Shown: positions 6,911 to 14,222 of the stretch, one piece after another
Layout: each line of letters opens with the position of its first letter
Position numbering within the stretch: position 1 is the stretch's first letter
Assembly: GCF_000023105.1 (NCBI RefSeq)
Contig: NC_012669.1
Span: forward strand, 4,279,025-4,343,024
Reading direction: 5' to 3'
Length of the DNA: 64,000 bases
Source: Beutenbergia cavernae DSM 12333
Lineage (GTDB): Bacteria; Actinomycetota; Actinomycetes; Actinomycetales; Beutenbergiaceae
Program-made: the position numbers and the translations under genes
Notes under the pieces: model-generated
The model's input: the letters and a program-made list of their open reading frames with translations, nothing else
The model's database searches: none
What the model was told of the DNA's origin: nothing

Positions 6911-8377
6911 TCAGGCCGGAGCGGCGCGGGAACGGCGACGCTCCACCACGAGGTCCTCCGACATGTCCTCGAGCTCCTTGCCCTTGGTCTCAGGCACGCG
7001 GAGCAGCACGAACACGAACGAGAGCACCGCGAAGAACGCGTAGAAGCCGTACGCGAACGTCAGCCCGATCTCCGCGAACACGGGGAACGTCGTCGAGATG
7101 AAGAAGTTCGCCACCCACTGAGCGGCCGCCGCGACGGCGAGCGCCCCGGCGCGGATCCGGTTCGGGAACATCTCACCGAGCAGCACCCACACGAGGGGGC
7201 CCCACGTGGCGCCGAACGCGACGACGAACACGTTCGCCGCGACCAGGGCGATCGTCGACCACGGCGCCGCGAGCTCCGCCGTCTGCGTGCCGTCGTCGGC
7301 CGTCGTCAGCGTGGCGAACGAGAACGCCAGCGCCATGACGCCGAGCGAGATCGCCATCCCGATGGAGCCGGCGAGCAGCATCGGACGGCGGCCGACGCGA
7401 TCCACCAGCAGGATCGCGACGATCGTCACCACGATGTTCGTCACCGACGTGATCACCGTGATGAGCAGCGCGTTCGACTCGTCGAACCCGACGGACCGCC
7501 ACAGCGTCGTCGAGTAGTAGAAGATCACGTTGATCCCGACGAACTGCTGGAAGACCGACAGCAGGATCCCGACCCAGACGATCGGCTTGAGCCCGAGGCG
7601 CGGCCCGCGCAGATCCCGCAGCGACTCCTTCTTCTCGCTGTCGAGCGTGGCGCGGATCTGCTCGATCTTGAGATTCACATCGACGACGCCGGTGAAGTCG
7701 TGGAGGACCTGGGACGCCTTGTCCACCTTCCCGCGGGCGACGAGGTACCTCGGCGACTCCGGCAGCCTCAGCGCGAAGAGGCCGTAGGCCACAGCGGGCA
7801 CCGACGCGGCGAGGAACATCCAGCGCCACGCCTCCTGTCCCCACCACAGCATCTCCGCGGCGCCACCGGCGACGCCGGCGAGCACGGCGTCGGACAGCAA
7901 CGCGATGAAGATGCCCGTGACGATCGCGAGCTGCTGCAGAGAGCCGAGGCGTCCGCGCACGTACGCGGGCGAGACCTCGGCGATGTACGCCGGCGCGATG
8001 ACGGACGCCGCGCCGACGCCGAGGCCGCCGATGACCCGCCAGATGATGAGGTCGACGACGCCGAACGCCATGCCCGACCCGATGGAGGACACGAGGAACA
8101 TCGCCGAGGCGATGAGCATCACCGGGACGCGGCCCATGCGGTTCGCCACCGGCCCCGCGAACCAGGCGCCGACCGCGCACCCGATGAGCGCCGACGACAC
8201 GGCGAAGCCCTTGAGTCCCGCACCGAGGGCGAACGCGTCGCCCAGGGCGTCCACCGCCCCGTTGATGACCGCCGTGTCGAACCCGAACATGAACCCGCCG
8301 AGCGCCGCGGCGACGCAGATCCCGATCACCCGCGCGTTGAGGCGGCTGACCGCCGGCTTCTCCGCCACCTGGACCAC
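6911..8377 (-). CDS. Sugar transporter, major facilitator superfamily (sugar porter family)
   Basis: This 488-residue protein has twelve predicted membrane segments. Sugar porter signatures are present: MFGFDTAVINGA in helix 1, NRMGRVP in the 2-3 loop, SPAYVRGRLGSLQQLAIVTG after helix 4, LPESPRYL before the central loop, VDRVGRRP between helices 8 and 9, and VPETKGKELED at the end. It is likely a proton symporter for a hexose or pentose; the exact sugar cannot be read. The start is GTG 8377. It is divergent from a TetR regulator, which may control it. Confidence 0.9.
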   Translation of the reverse strand: MVQVAEKPAVSRLNARVIGICVAAALGGFMFGFDTAVINGAVDALGDAFALGAGLKGFAVSSALIGCAVGAWFAGPVANRMGRVPVMLIASAMFLVSSIGSGMAFGVVDLIIWRVIGGLGVGAASVIAPAYIAEVSPAYVRGRLGSLQQLAIVTGIFIALLSDAVLAGVAGGAAEMLWWGQEAWRWMFLAASVPAVAYGLFALRLPESPRYLVARGKVDKASQVLHDFTGVVDVNLKIEQIRATLDSEKKESLRDLRGPRLGLKPIVWVGILLSVFQQFVGINVIFYYSTTLWRSVGFDESNALLITVITSVTNIVVTIVAILLVDRVGRRPMLLAGSIGMAISLGVMALAFSFATLTTADDGTQTAELAAPWSTIALVAANVFVVAFGATWGPLVWVLLGEMFPNRIRAGALAVAAAAQWVANFFISTTFPVFAEIGLTFAYGFYAFFAVLSFVFVLLRVPETKGKELEDMSEDLVVERRRSRAAPA

Positions 8378-8462
8378 CCCCGTCGTCGACCGACTCCGGC
8401 CTGGCTCGTGGGGGCGAACGTACCGCCGCGGCGTCTCACGCGCGCGTTGCGCCTGTGGCTCG

Positions 8463-8479
8463 GGTCACTGAGGGTGACC
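8463..8479. promoter_or_regulatory. Inverted repeat in the MFS/TetR divergent promoter
   Basis: GGTCAC and GTGACC are separated by TGAGG in the 155-bp region between the divergent sugar porter and TetR genes. The position fits an operator for the TetR protein. The arms are only 6 bp, so support is limited. Confidence 0.4.
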
Positions 8480-8532
8480 TAACTTATCTGACGACGTCGG
8501 GCCCTTGTGTCAGCACGTGGCATCATGGCTGC

Positions 8533-9159
8533 GTGCCTAAGATCATCGGCTCGTCGCTCGCCGAGCACCGCGAGCAGGTCCGCCACCGGCTCTTCACGGC
8601 GCTCTCGACGCTCATGGAGACGTCAGGGTTCGACGCGATCTCGCTCGCGGACATCGCCGCGCGGGCAGGCGTGGGGCGGACGGCCGTGTACAACCACTTC
8701 CCCGACAAGGAGTCGGTGCTTCTCGGGTTCATCGAGCACGAGACCGGCGCGTACGTGGCGGCGCTCGAGCGGGCGCTCGCGGACGTCGACGACCCGGTCG
8801 ACCAGCTCCGCGTCTACGTGCTCCAGCAGATCCAGCTCAAGCGCGTCTACCACCTGGCCCCCGGCCCGGACCTCCGCACCGTCGTCTCGCGCGCCACGAT
8901 GGAGCGCCTGCGCGACCACATCGACCAGGTCGAGCAGATGCTGCGCCGCATCCTCGTGCTCGGCATCGCGACCGGGCGGCTTCCGCGGCAGGACCTCGAC
9001 GCCGTCGTGCCCCTCGTGAACTCGTGCCTCGCCGGCCGCCCTGTGCCCGACTCCGGGCCCGCGCGCGACCGAGCGATCGAGGCGACCGTCGGGTTCGTGA
9101 TGCGGGCGGTCGGCGTCGACCCGGTCACCGTCGACGAGCGCCAGCTCACCGGCGTCTGA
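8533..9159 (+). CDS. TetR-family transcriptional regulator
   Basis: This is a 208-residue regulator. The start GTG 8533 (then PKIIGSSLAEHR) is placed by homology. The N-terminal helix-turn-helix is clear: FDAISLADIAARAGVGRTAVYNHFPDKESVLLGFI, about residues 34-68. The C-terminal ligand domain has no recognisable subfamily. It diverges from the sugar MFS gene and could regulate that gene and itself. Confidence 0.88.
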   Translation: MPKIIGSSLAEHREQVRHRLFTALSTLMETSGFDAISLADIAARAGVGRTAVYNHFPDKESVLLGFIEHETGAYVAALERALADVDDPVDQLRVYVLQQIQLKRVYHLAPGPDLRTVVSRATMERLRDHIDQVEQMLRRILVLGIATGRLPRQDLDAVVPLVNSCLAGRPVPDSGPARDRAIEATVGFVMRAVGVDPVTVDERQLTGV

Positions 9160-9208
9160 CCGGCCCCCGGAGGTCCGCGGAGGACGGCGGAGCGTGCCGG
9201 GTGATGCC

Positions 9209-9430
9209 TCAGGGTCGCGTCGGACGCTTCTCGTTACCCCGCTTGTAGTTGCCGGTGGCGCGAGCGAGCAGCAGCTGTGCCTCGTCGTCGTCGGCGCCAC
9301 GCAGCTCGGCCGCGAGCGCGCGGCCGCGGTTGCCGGCGACCGTCACGACGGCGCGGCCTCCACGTGAGACGAGCACGCGGTCGTCCTTCGTGATGCGCCA
9401 GTCGAACGGGTCGTCGTCGAGTCCGGACAT
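9209..9430 (-). CDS. Conserved small protein, function unknown
   Basis: This 73-residue protein starts at ATG 9430. It begins with an acidic stretch followed by FDWRITKDDRVLVSRGGRAVVTVAG and ends in LLLARATGNYKRGNE and a basic tail. Small proteins of this pattern are recurrent in actinobacterial genomes, often with no assigned role. The upstream side is occupied by 22-bp repeat array R2. No function is proposed. Confidence 0.7.
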   Translation of the reverse strand: MSGLDDDPFDWRITKDDRVLVSRGGRAVVTVAGNRGRALAAELRGADDDEAQLLLARATGNYKRGNEKRPTRP

Positions 9431-9464
9431 GGAGGCGAGGCTGCCAGGCCGCTTCCCGGCCGTC

Positions 9465-9552
9465 GAGCAGAAAACCTCTCGCTGTCGCGCAGAAAACCTC
9501 TCGCGGTGGCGCAGAAAACCTCTCGCGGTGGCGCAGAAAACCTCTCGCGGAG
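9465..9552 (+). repeat. 22-bp tandem repeat, 4 units (array R2)
   Basis: Four units fit exactly 22 bp each: 9465-9486, 9487-9508, 9509-9530 and 9531-9552. Units 2 and 3 are identical, and all share the core GCAGAAAACCTCTCGC. The array ends 2 bp before the stop codon of the minus-strand heme oxygenase gene and begins 34 bp upstream of the start of the small minus-strand gene at 9430. Confidence 0.95.
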
Positions 9553-9554
9553 GT

Positions 9555-10232
9555 TCAGGCGGGGCGGGCGGCGGCGTGGTGCACCTCGCCGAGCTGGGTG
9601 AACAGCGCGGAGTTGAACGCGAAGGCGCGCCGCACCTCGGCCACGATCTCGGCACCCTCGGCGGGCGAGTACGGCGCGGCGTCGATCCTGGCCCGGTACC
9701 CGTCCTTGAACACCTTCGGCTTCGCGATCGAGGGGAACGCGTAGAACGTCAGCTCGTCGTCGGCCAGGCCGTAGTGGCGCTCGAGCATCCGCCGGACGAT
9801 CTGACCGCCGGAGAGGTCCCCGAGGTAGCGGGTGTACGCGTGCGCCAGGTAGTGACCGGACCAGGCGCTGCCGGCGGACCGGATCCGCGCCCCGTACTCC
9901 TGCGTGGAGGGGAGCAGCCGGACGTCCGTGCGCCAGTCGGGGCCGCGGAGCACCGCGAGGTCCGCCTCCAGCGAGGCGACGCGCGCGAGCTCACCGAAGA
10001 CGAACGTGGCGCCGACGGCGTCGCCCGCCATCGCGGACTCCACGTCCTCCAGGGCGCTGTAGATCGCGTGGTGCTGCGTGGCGAGGTCGACGTACGCGTC
10101 CCGGCCGAGAGCGCCCGACATCAGGTCCGTGACGAACCCCCGGGTCTCCGCGTGCTCGTGCTCGGGACGGGTCGCCTCGCGCAGCCGTGTCGAGAGCGAG
10201 TCGAGGTCGGTCGCCGGCGTGAGGGTCGTCAT
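9555..10232 (-). CDS. hmuO: Biliverdin-producing heme oxygenase
   Basis: This is a 225-residue heme oxygenase that opens the porphyrin ring to biliverdin, CO and free iron. The proximal-ligand region is RPEHEHAE near residue 25, with H25 the likely heme ligand. The distal helix signature YTRYLGDLSGGQIVRRML is intact. Length is close to the 215 residues of the corynebacterial enzyme. It lies downstream of the heme uptake genes and completes the pathway by releasing iron from imported heme. A 54-bp gap with a perfect inverted repeat separates it from the DUF916-like gene, so it may have its own control. Confidence 0.93.
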   Translation of the reverse strand: MTTLTPATDLDSLSTRLREATRPEHEHAETRGFVTDLMSGALGRDAYVDLATQHHAIYSALEDVESAMAGDAVGATFVFGELARVASLEADLAVLRGPDWRTDVRLLPSTQEYGARIRSAGSAWSGHYLAHAYTRYLGDLSGGQIVRRMLERHYGLADDELTFYAFPSIAKPKVFKDGYRARIDAAPYSPAEGAEIVAEVRRAFAFNSALFTQLGEVHHAAARPA

Positions 10233-10259
10233 CGTGCTCCTCGGGGTCGGGGGGGTCGT

Positions 10260-10280
10260 GTCACGACAGATTGTCGTGAC
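10260..10280. promoter_or_regulatory. Inverted repeat upstream of heme oxygenase
   Basis: GTCACGACA and TGTCGTGAC, 9-bp perfect arms, are separated by GAT. The repeat lies 28 bp upstream of the heme oxygenase start and just after the stop of the preceding gene. It could be an operator for heme oxygenase or an intercistronic hairpin; it does not resemble an IdeR/DtxR box. Confidence 0.55.
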
Positions 10281-10286
10281 GTCCTG

Positions 10287-11369
10287 TCAGGAACGTAGTG
10301 CGCCGGCGGGGGAGCCGGAACCACTCGTGGTCGGGATCACACGCGACGTTCGGCGTCCGCGCCGCACGCCGATCAGCACCGCGCCGCCGACCACGAGGAC
10401 GAGCACGACGAGCGCACCCCACGGCACCGCCCACGCGGACGTGCTGACGTCGACCGGCTCGCCCAGCGCACCGTCGACCGCCTCGGGGACGACGGCGAGA
10501 TCCGCGCCCAGCCGCACGAGCGGCCACACGCCGTCGACGACGACCTGGCGCTCCACCGACGCCCCGGGCAGCAGCTCCTCGACGAGCGCGGACCGGGTCA
10601 CCGCCGCGACGCCGCCCGGCCCGGCGACCGTCACGTCCTCGTGCGCGAGCGTGCGCACGTTCCCGGTGTTCGTCAGCGTGTACGTGAGCGTCATGGCGAC
10701 GGGACGCGTCGGGTCGAGCGTCGTGGCGTGCTCCGCACGGACGTCGGAGACGGCGAGGCCCACCACCTGCTCGCCCGCCACGCGGACGTGGATGCGCGAG
10801 CCCAGGCGGTTGTCGCGGCGCACCGTGCCGTCGCCGTGGGCGTACGACGTCACGATCCCGCCCGGGTGGTCGCCGGGCGCGGCGTCGGCCGGCACGGCGA
10901 TCGTGAACGGCACCTCGGCGCTCTCCCCCGGGTCGAGCGCGATCGCGGGCGACGACGGCGACACCCACGTGCCGAGGTCCACGGAGGGCTGGTCCGCGGG
11001 CAGCAGGTCGAGGTGGCCGGCGGACGTCGAGAACCCGTCGGCCGCGTACACCGCCAGGTCGAGCGGCGCCTGGCCGAGGTTCGTCACGACGATCGCGTCC
11101 TCGACGACGTCACCCGGCTCGACGGCGTAGGCGAAGTTCGCACGGGACGTCCCGTGCTCGTTGTCGGCGGGTCGGACGCTCCAGGCGAGGTCGCCGTCGT
11201 CGGCGGCGGCGGGCGACGACGAGAGCAGGCCCACCAGCGCCGCCAGGAGCAGCACGACAGCGCCGCGGAACCCGCCGAACCTCGCACTCCGCGTCGAGCC
11301 TCGTACCGCGGGGTGCGAGGTTCGACGGGAAGCGCGAGGGTCGGCGCTCGGGGCGGGGTGCAGTGTCAT
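10287..11369 (-). CDS. DUF916-type WxL-interacting surface protein
   Basis: This is a 360-residue exported protein with a signal peptide (hydrophobic core VVLLLAALVGLLSSSPAAA) and an N-terminal immunoglobulin-like domain with LAWSVRPADNEHGTSRANFAYAV and NLGQAPLDLAVYAADG. A C-terminal membrane helix (LVVLVLVVGGAVLIGV) is followed by an arginine-rich tail. The pattern matches DUF916-type (WxL-interacting, peptidoglycan-binding) proteins known from WxL gene clusters of Firmicutes. Here it directly follows a protein with a WxL-like C-terminal domain, so the two may pair at the cell wall. The start ATG 11369 has a GGAAGA ribosome site. Its presence in a heme locus is noteworthy. Confidence 0.75.
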   Translation of the reverse strand: MTLHPAPSADPRASRRTSHPAVRGSTRSARFGGFRGAVVLLLAALVGLLSSSPAAADDGDLAWSVRPADNEHGTSRANFAYAVEPGDVVEDAIVVTNLGQAPLDLAVYAADGFSTSAGHLDLLPADQPSVDLGTWVSPSSPAIALDPGESAEVPFTIAVPADAAPGDHPGGIVTSYAHGDGTVRRDNRLGSRIHVRVAGEQVVGLAVSDVRAEHATTLDPTRPVAMTLTYTLTNTGNVRTLAHEDVTVAGPGGVAAVTRSALVEELLPGASVERQVVVDGVWPLVRLGADLAVVPEAVDGALGEPVDVSTSAWAVPWGALVVLVLVVGGAVLIGVRRGRRTSRVIPTTSGSGSPAGALRS

Positions 11370-11395
11370 GGGTCTTCCGAAGGTTCGGGCCCGGT

Positions 11396-11425
11396 CCGGT
11401 CCGGCCCCTGCGCGGGCCGGACCGG
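11396..11425. terminator. Intercistronic hairpin between HtaA-WxL and DUF916 genes
   Basis: CCGGTCCGGCCC and GGGCCGGACCGG form a perfect 12-bp stem with a 6-nt loop, placed between the HtaA-WxL stop (11435) and the DUF916 start (11369). No T-tract is present. It could attenuate or stabilise the operon mRNA rather than end it. Confidence 0.55.
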
Positions 11426-11434
11426 GCCGTGAGC

Positions 11435-12850
11435 TCAGCTCAGCGCGGTCAGCGTGAGCGTGGAGGTGTAGGCACCGGGAGCGGTGCCCGCGGGCGCGTT
11501 GAGCTGCAGCGAGGTGTCGACCTGCACGGAGCCGAGCGCGTGCCCGGCCGGTGCGGAGACGAGCGTCCGCGAGACCGCGAGCCCCGCATCCGAGCCGGCG
11601 CCGGGTGCGACGGCCGGACCGGCGACGGCGCCCAGGGCGTTCGCGCTGAGCGCGGGCTCCCAGCCGAGCGCCTGCCCGCCGAAGGACGCACCGCCGCTCG
11701 CGGCGAACGCGCCGACCTGACCGCTCAGCGACCACGCCGGGGCGTCCTCGCGGGTGTCGGTCACCGTGATGGCGTGCAGCGCGCCGTTCGCGACGAAGCC
11801 GGACTGCGTGGCCTCGGCCGTGCCGAGGCTGACGGCGCCCGCGCCGGAGATCGTCCAGCTGAACTCGCCGGGCTCGGGCCCGGGTCCGCCGTCCTCCGGC
11901 ACGATCACCTCGACGGGCACCTCACCGTCGCCGGGCTCGGGCCCGGGGTCGGTGCCCGGCACGGCCGTCCACGCGACGGTGAACGGCGTCGCCGGCTTCT
12001 TCGGGTCGGCGCTGCCGCCCGAGGAGTACCAATACGAGGACTGCCCCGTCACCTGGTGGAAGTCGACGTAGGACTGCGGGAAGGCACCCCAGGAGCCGCC
12101 CGTCCGCACCTGCGGGCTGGCACCCTCCGGCGTCGTGACCTCGACGCCGAGGTAGTCGGGCTGGACCTCGACGCCGTCGGCCGTGACCGTCACGCCGCTG
12201 AACGTCGCGAGCCCGACCTGGACCGGCTCGATCGGCACCCACTGGCTCGGGTCCTCCATCGACGCTGCGAACCCGCCCGCGCTCGCCGTCAGCGTGCCCG
12301 TGCCGTCGGCCGCGACGGACAGCACGGGGTCGCTCGCCGTCCAGTACGTCATGCCGCCGTAGAACACGACGGTGACGTCACCGTCCCAGGACACCTGTGC
12401 CGTGCCGGCCTCCGCGTCGACCGTGCCGACGCCGTTCGACAGGACGACCTGCGCGCCCGTCGTGCTGGCGGGCGCCGTGCTGACGGCGGCACCGTTCGCG
12501 TCCTGGCACTTCGTGGCCCACGACGGCGTCGCCCAGCCGCCGTCGGCCGTCGGCTTCTCGACGCGGACGTTCCCGACCTCCGTCTGGTAGAACCCGTCCG
12601 CCTCGGTCCACAGCCGGCTGCTGCCGGCGTTTCCCGCGGCGCCCGCGGACAGGAAGTTGCACCCGCCGAAGAACGCGCCTCCACCCGCCTCCACGCTCAT
12701 CGACCACCGCAGGGTGGCGTCGTCGATCTCGTTCGGCGCGGCCTGCGCCGACGTGGCCAGGGCCACTCCGGCGGCGAGCGAGACGGCGAGGCCGGCCAGT
12801 CCCGCGATCGTGCGACGGCCGGTGCGGCTCGTCGCGCGTGTGCTGTGCAT
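11435..12850 (-). CDS. HtaA-domain heme-binding protein with C-terminal WxL-like domain
   Basis: This is a 471-residue secreted protein. The signal peptide ends at SAQA-AP (about residue 38). An HtaA-type heme-binding region follows (LRWSMSVEAGGGAFFGGCNFLSAG, VTVVFYGGMTYWTASDPVLSV, YVDFHQVTGQSSYWYSSGG; about residues 44-300). Cysteines in GGCNF and TKCQD are conserved in the neighbouring paralogue and could form a disulfide. After an acidic Pro-rich linker, residues 320-471 resemble a WxL domain: ITVTDTREDAPAWSLSG (first WxL) and a C-terminal STLTLTAL where the second Trp is replaced. WxL domains bind cell wall, so this is probably a wall-attached heme receptor. Two iron boxes lie upstream. 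Confidence 0.82.
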   Translation of the reverse strand: MHSTRATSRTGRRTIAGLAGLAVSLAAGVALATSAQAAPNEIDDATLRWSMSVEAGGGAFFGGCNFLSAGAAGNAGSSRLWTEADGFYQTEVGNVRVEKPTADGGWATPSWATKCQDANGAAVSTAPASTTGAQVVLSNGVGTVDAEAGTAQVSWDGDVTVVFYGGMTYWTASDPVLSVAADGTGTLTASAGGFAASMEDPSQWVPIEPVQVGLATFSGVTVTADGVEVQPDYLGVEVTTPEGASPQVRTGGSWGAFPQSYVDFHQVTGQSSYWYSSGGSADPKKPATPFTVAWTAVPGTDPGPEPGDGEVPVEVIVPEDGGPGPEPGEFSWTISGAGAVSLGTAEATQSGFVANGALHAITVTDTREDAPAWSLSGQVGAFAASGGASFGGQALGWEPALSANALGAVAGPAVAPGAGSDAGLAVSRTLVSAPAGHALGSVQVDTSLQLNAPAGTAPGAYTSTLTLTALS

Positions 12851-12884
12851 GTGTCCTCCGTGGGTCGTGTCGTGAGGGGAACGG

Positions 12885-12923
12885 TGAGGCGAGCCTTACC
12901 TTACTGAGGATAGCCTTACTTCG
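12885..12923. promoter_or_regulatory. Two tandem IdeR/DtxR-type iron boxes
   Basis: Box 1 (12885-12903, core GCGAGCCTTACCTTA) matches the DtxR consensus TWAGGTWAGSCTWACCTWA at 16 of 19 positions. Box 2 (12905-12923, core GATAGCCTTACTT) matches at 14 of 19. They start 34 bp upstream of the HtaA-WxL start codon and should repress the gene when iron is sufficient. The match was counted by eye. Confidence 0.75.
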
Positions 12924-12941
12924 GAAGCGGTGCGTGCCGGG

Positions 12942-14222
12942 TCATGCCGCGGACCACGGCAGCGCGAGCCATCCGCGGCGGAAGCCGACGACGGCGGTGC
13001 CCGCGAGCGAGAAGACGCCGGACAGCGCCCAGGCGAACCGCTCGGCGGGGTCGTCGAACGCGGCCGCGACGTCCGGGATGAGACCCGACGCCGGCAGGTA
13101 CGTCTCGGCGTCGAGCAGGCCCGGTGGGGCGGTGTCGGCGAGGCCCGCACCGTCGCCGCCAGTGGCACCCGGTGCACCCGCTCCGCCGGCGCCCGTCGAG
13201 CCATCGGCGCCGCCGCCCGTACCCGCGCCGGGGCCGGTCGGTGGGGGCGCGCTACCCGCGCCACCCGGGTCGGTCGGGACGGGCGGCGGGTCGGGCATCA
13301 CCGGCGCGTCGGCGTCGTAGCTGACGTAGACCGGCGTCGCCGGCTTCGCCGCGTCGCGGATCCCTCCCGACGAGTACCAGTAGGCCGCCTGCCCGGTCCC
13401 CGCCTGGAAGTCGACGAACGAGGGCGGGAAGGACCCCCAGGCCGCGCCCTGGCGGACCTGCGCCGGGGCGCCGTCGGGCGCGGTGACAGGGACGCCGAGG
13501 TAGGCGGGCGCGCCGCGGAAACCCTGGGAGCCCGCGAGGTTCACCCCGCTCAGGTCTGCCAGCACGATCTCGGCGTCGTCGAGCTCCACCCACTGCGACA
13601 TGTCCTCCATGGACGTGCCGAAGCCGCCGCCGGTCCCGCGGAGCGTGCCGACGCCGTCGGTGATCTCGAGCACGGGGTCGCTCACCCACCAGTACGTGAG
13701 GCCGCCGTAGAAGACGACGGTGAAGGACCCCTCCCACTCGATCCGGGCGTCCCCCGACGCCGGGTCGACCTCGCCGCGGCCACCACGGATGACCGCCTGG
13801 ACCCCGGTCCCCGTGTGCCGGGCACTCGAGACGGCTGTGCCGTCCGCATCGAGGCAGCGGTCGGCGAACGGCATCTCGCGCCGGGTGACCCCCGACGACG
13901 TCCGGTACGGCTTCTCGATGGTGACGTTGCCGTCGCGCGAGGCGTAGAAGCCGTCGGCAGCGGTCCAGACCCTGCCGCCACCGGTGTCGCCCACCTCGCC
14001 GGCGGAGAGGAAGTTGCACCCGCCGAAGAACGACCCGGAGCCCGCCTCCTCGTTGAGGCCCCAGCGCAGCTCGGCGTTCGACACCGTGAACGGACCGGTG
14101 ACGGTCTCGGGGATGGTGACGTCGACGTCCACGTCGCCCGCCGCCGTCGCGAGGGCCGGTGCGCCGACCGCGGCGAGACCGGCCGCGAGCGCAAGGGCGA
14201 GCACCGGGGCGCGGCGCCTCAC
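12942..14222 (-). CDS. HtaA-domain heme-binding membrane-anchored protein
   Basis: This is a 426-residue protein. The start GTG 14222 (then RRRAPVLALALAAGLAAVG) gives a proper signal peptide; it overlaps the previous stop by 4 bp. A single HtaA-type domain follows (LRWGLNEEAGSGSFFGGCNFLSAG, VVFYGGLTYWWVSDPVLEI, FVDFQAGTGQAAYWYSSGG) and is closely similar to that of the next gene, including the two cysteines. A long Pro/Gly/Thr-rich linker crosses the wall, and FAWALSGVFSLAGTAVVGF near the end is a membrane anchor. It is the last gene of the hmuTUV-coupled set and probably relays heme from the wall to HmuT. Confidence 0.85.
   Translation of the reverse strand: MRRRAPVLALALAAGLAAVGAPALATAAGDVDVDVTIPETVTGPFTVSNAELRWGLNEEAGSGSFFGGCNFLSAGEVGDTGGGRVWTAADGFYASRDGNVTIEKPYRTSSGVTRREMPFADRCLDADGTAVSSARHTGTGVQAVIRGGRGEVDPASGDARIEWEGSFTVVFYGGLTYWWVSDPVLEITDGVGTLRGTGGGFGTSMEDMSQWVELDDAEIVLADLSGVNLAGSQGFRGAPAYLGVPVTAPDGAPAQVRQGAAWGSFPPSFVDFQAGTGQAAYWYSSGGIRDAAKPATPVYVSYDADAPVMPDPPPVPTDPGGAGSAPPPTGPGAGTGGGADGSTGAGGAGAPGATGGDGAGLADTAPPGLLDAETYLPASGLIPDVAAAFDDPAERFAWALSGVFSLAGTAVVGFRRGWLALPWSAA

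Noticed and set aside
6866-8482. Long plus-strand reading frame (about 538 codons) opposite the sugar transporter
   Set aside because: Its product is Arg/His/Asp-rich with no domain, and it is the mirror of a well-supported transporter gene. Such shadow frames are expected at this GC content.
8474-8492. Iron box ahead of the sugar transporter/TetR pair (TGACCTAACTTATC)
   Set aside because: Only CCTAACTTA resembles half of the consensus; the other half is absent and the genes have no link to iron.
9465-9552. Possible CRISPR array
   Set aside because: The repeats are head-to-tail 22-bp units with no unique spacers and no cas genes nearby, so they are simple tandem repeats.
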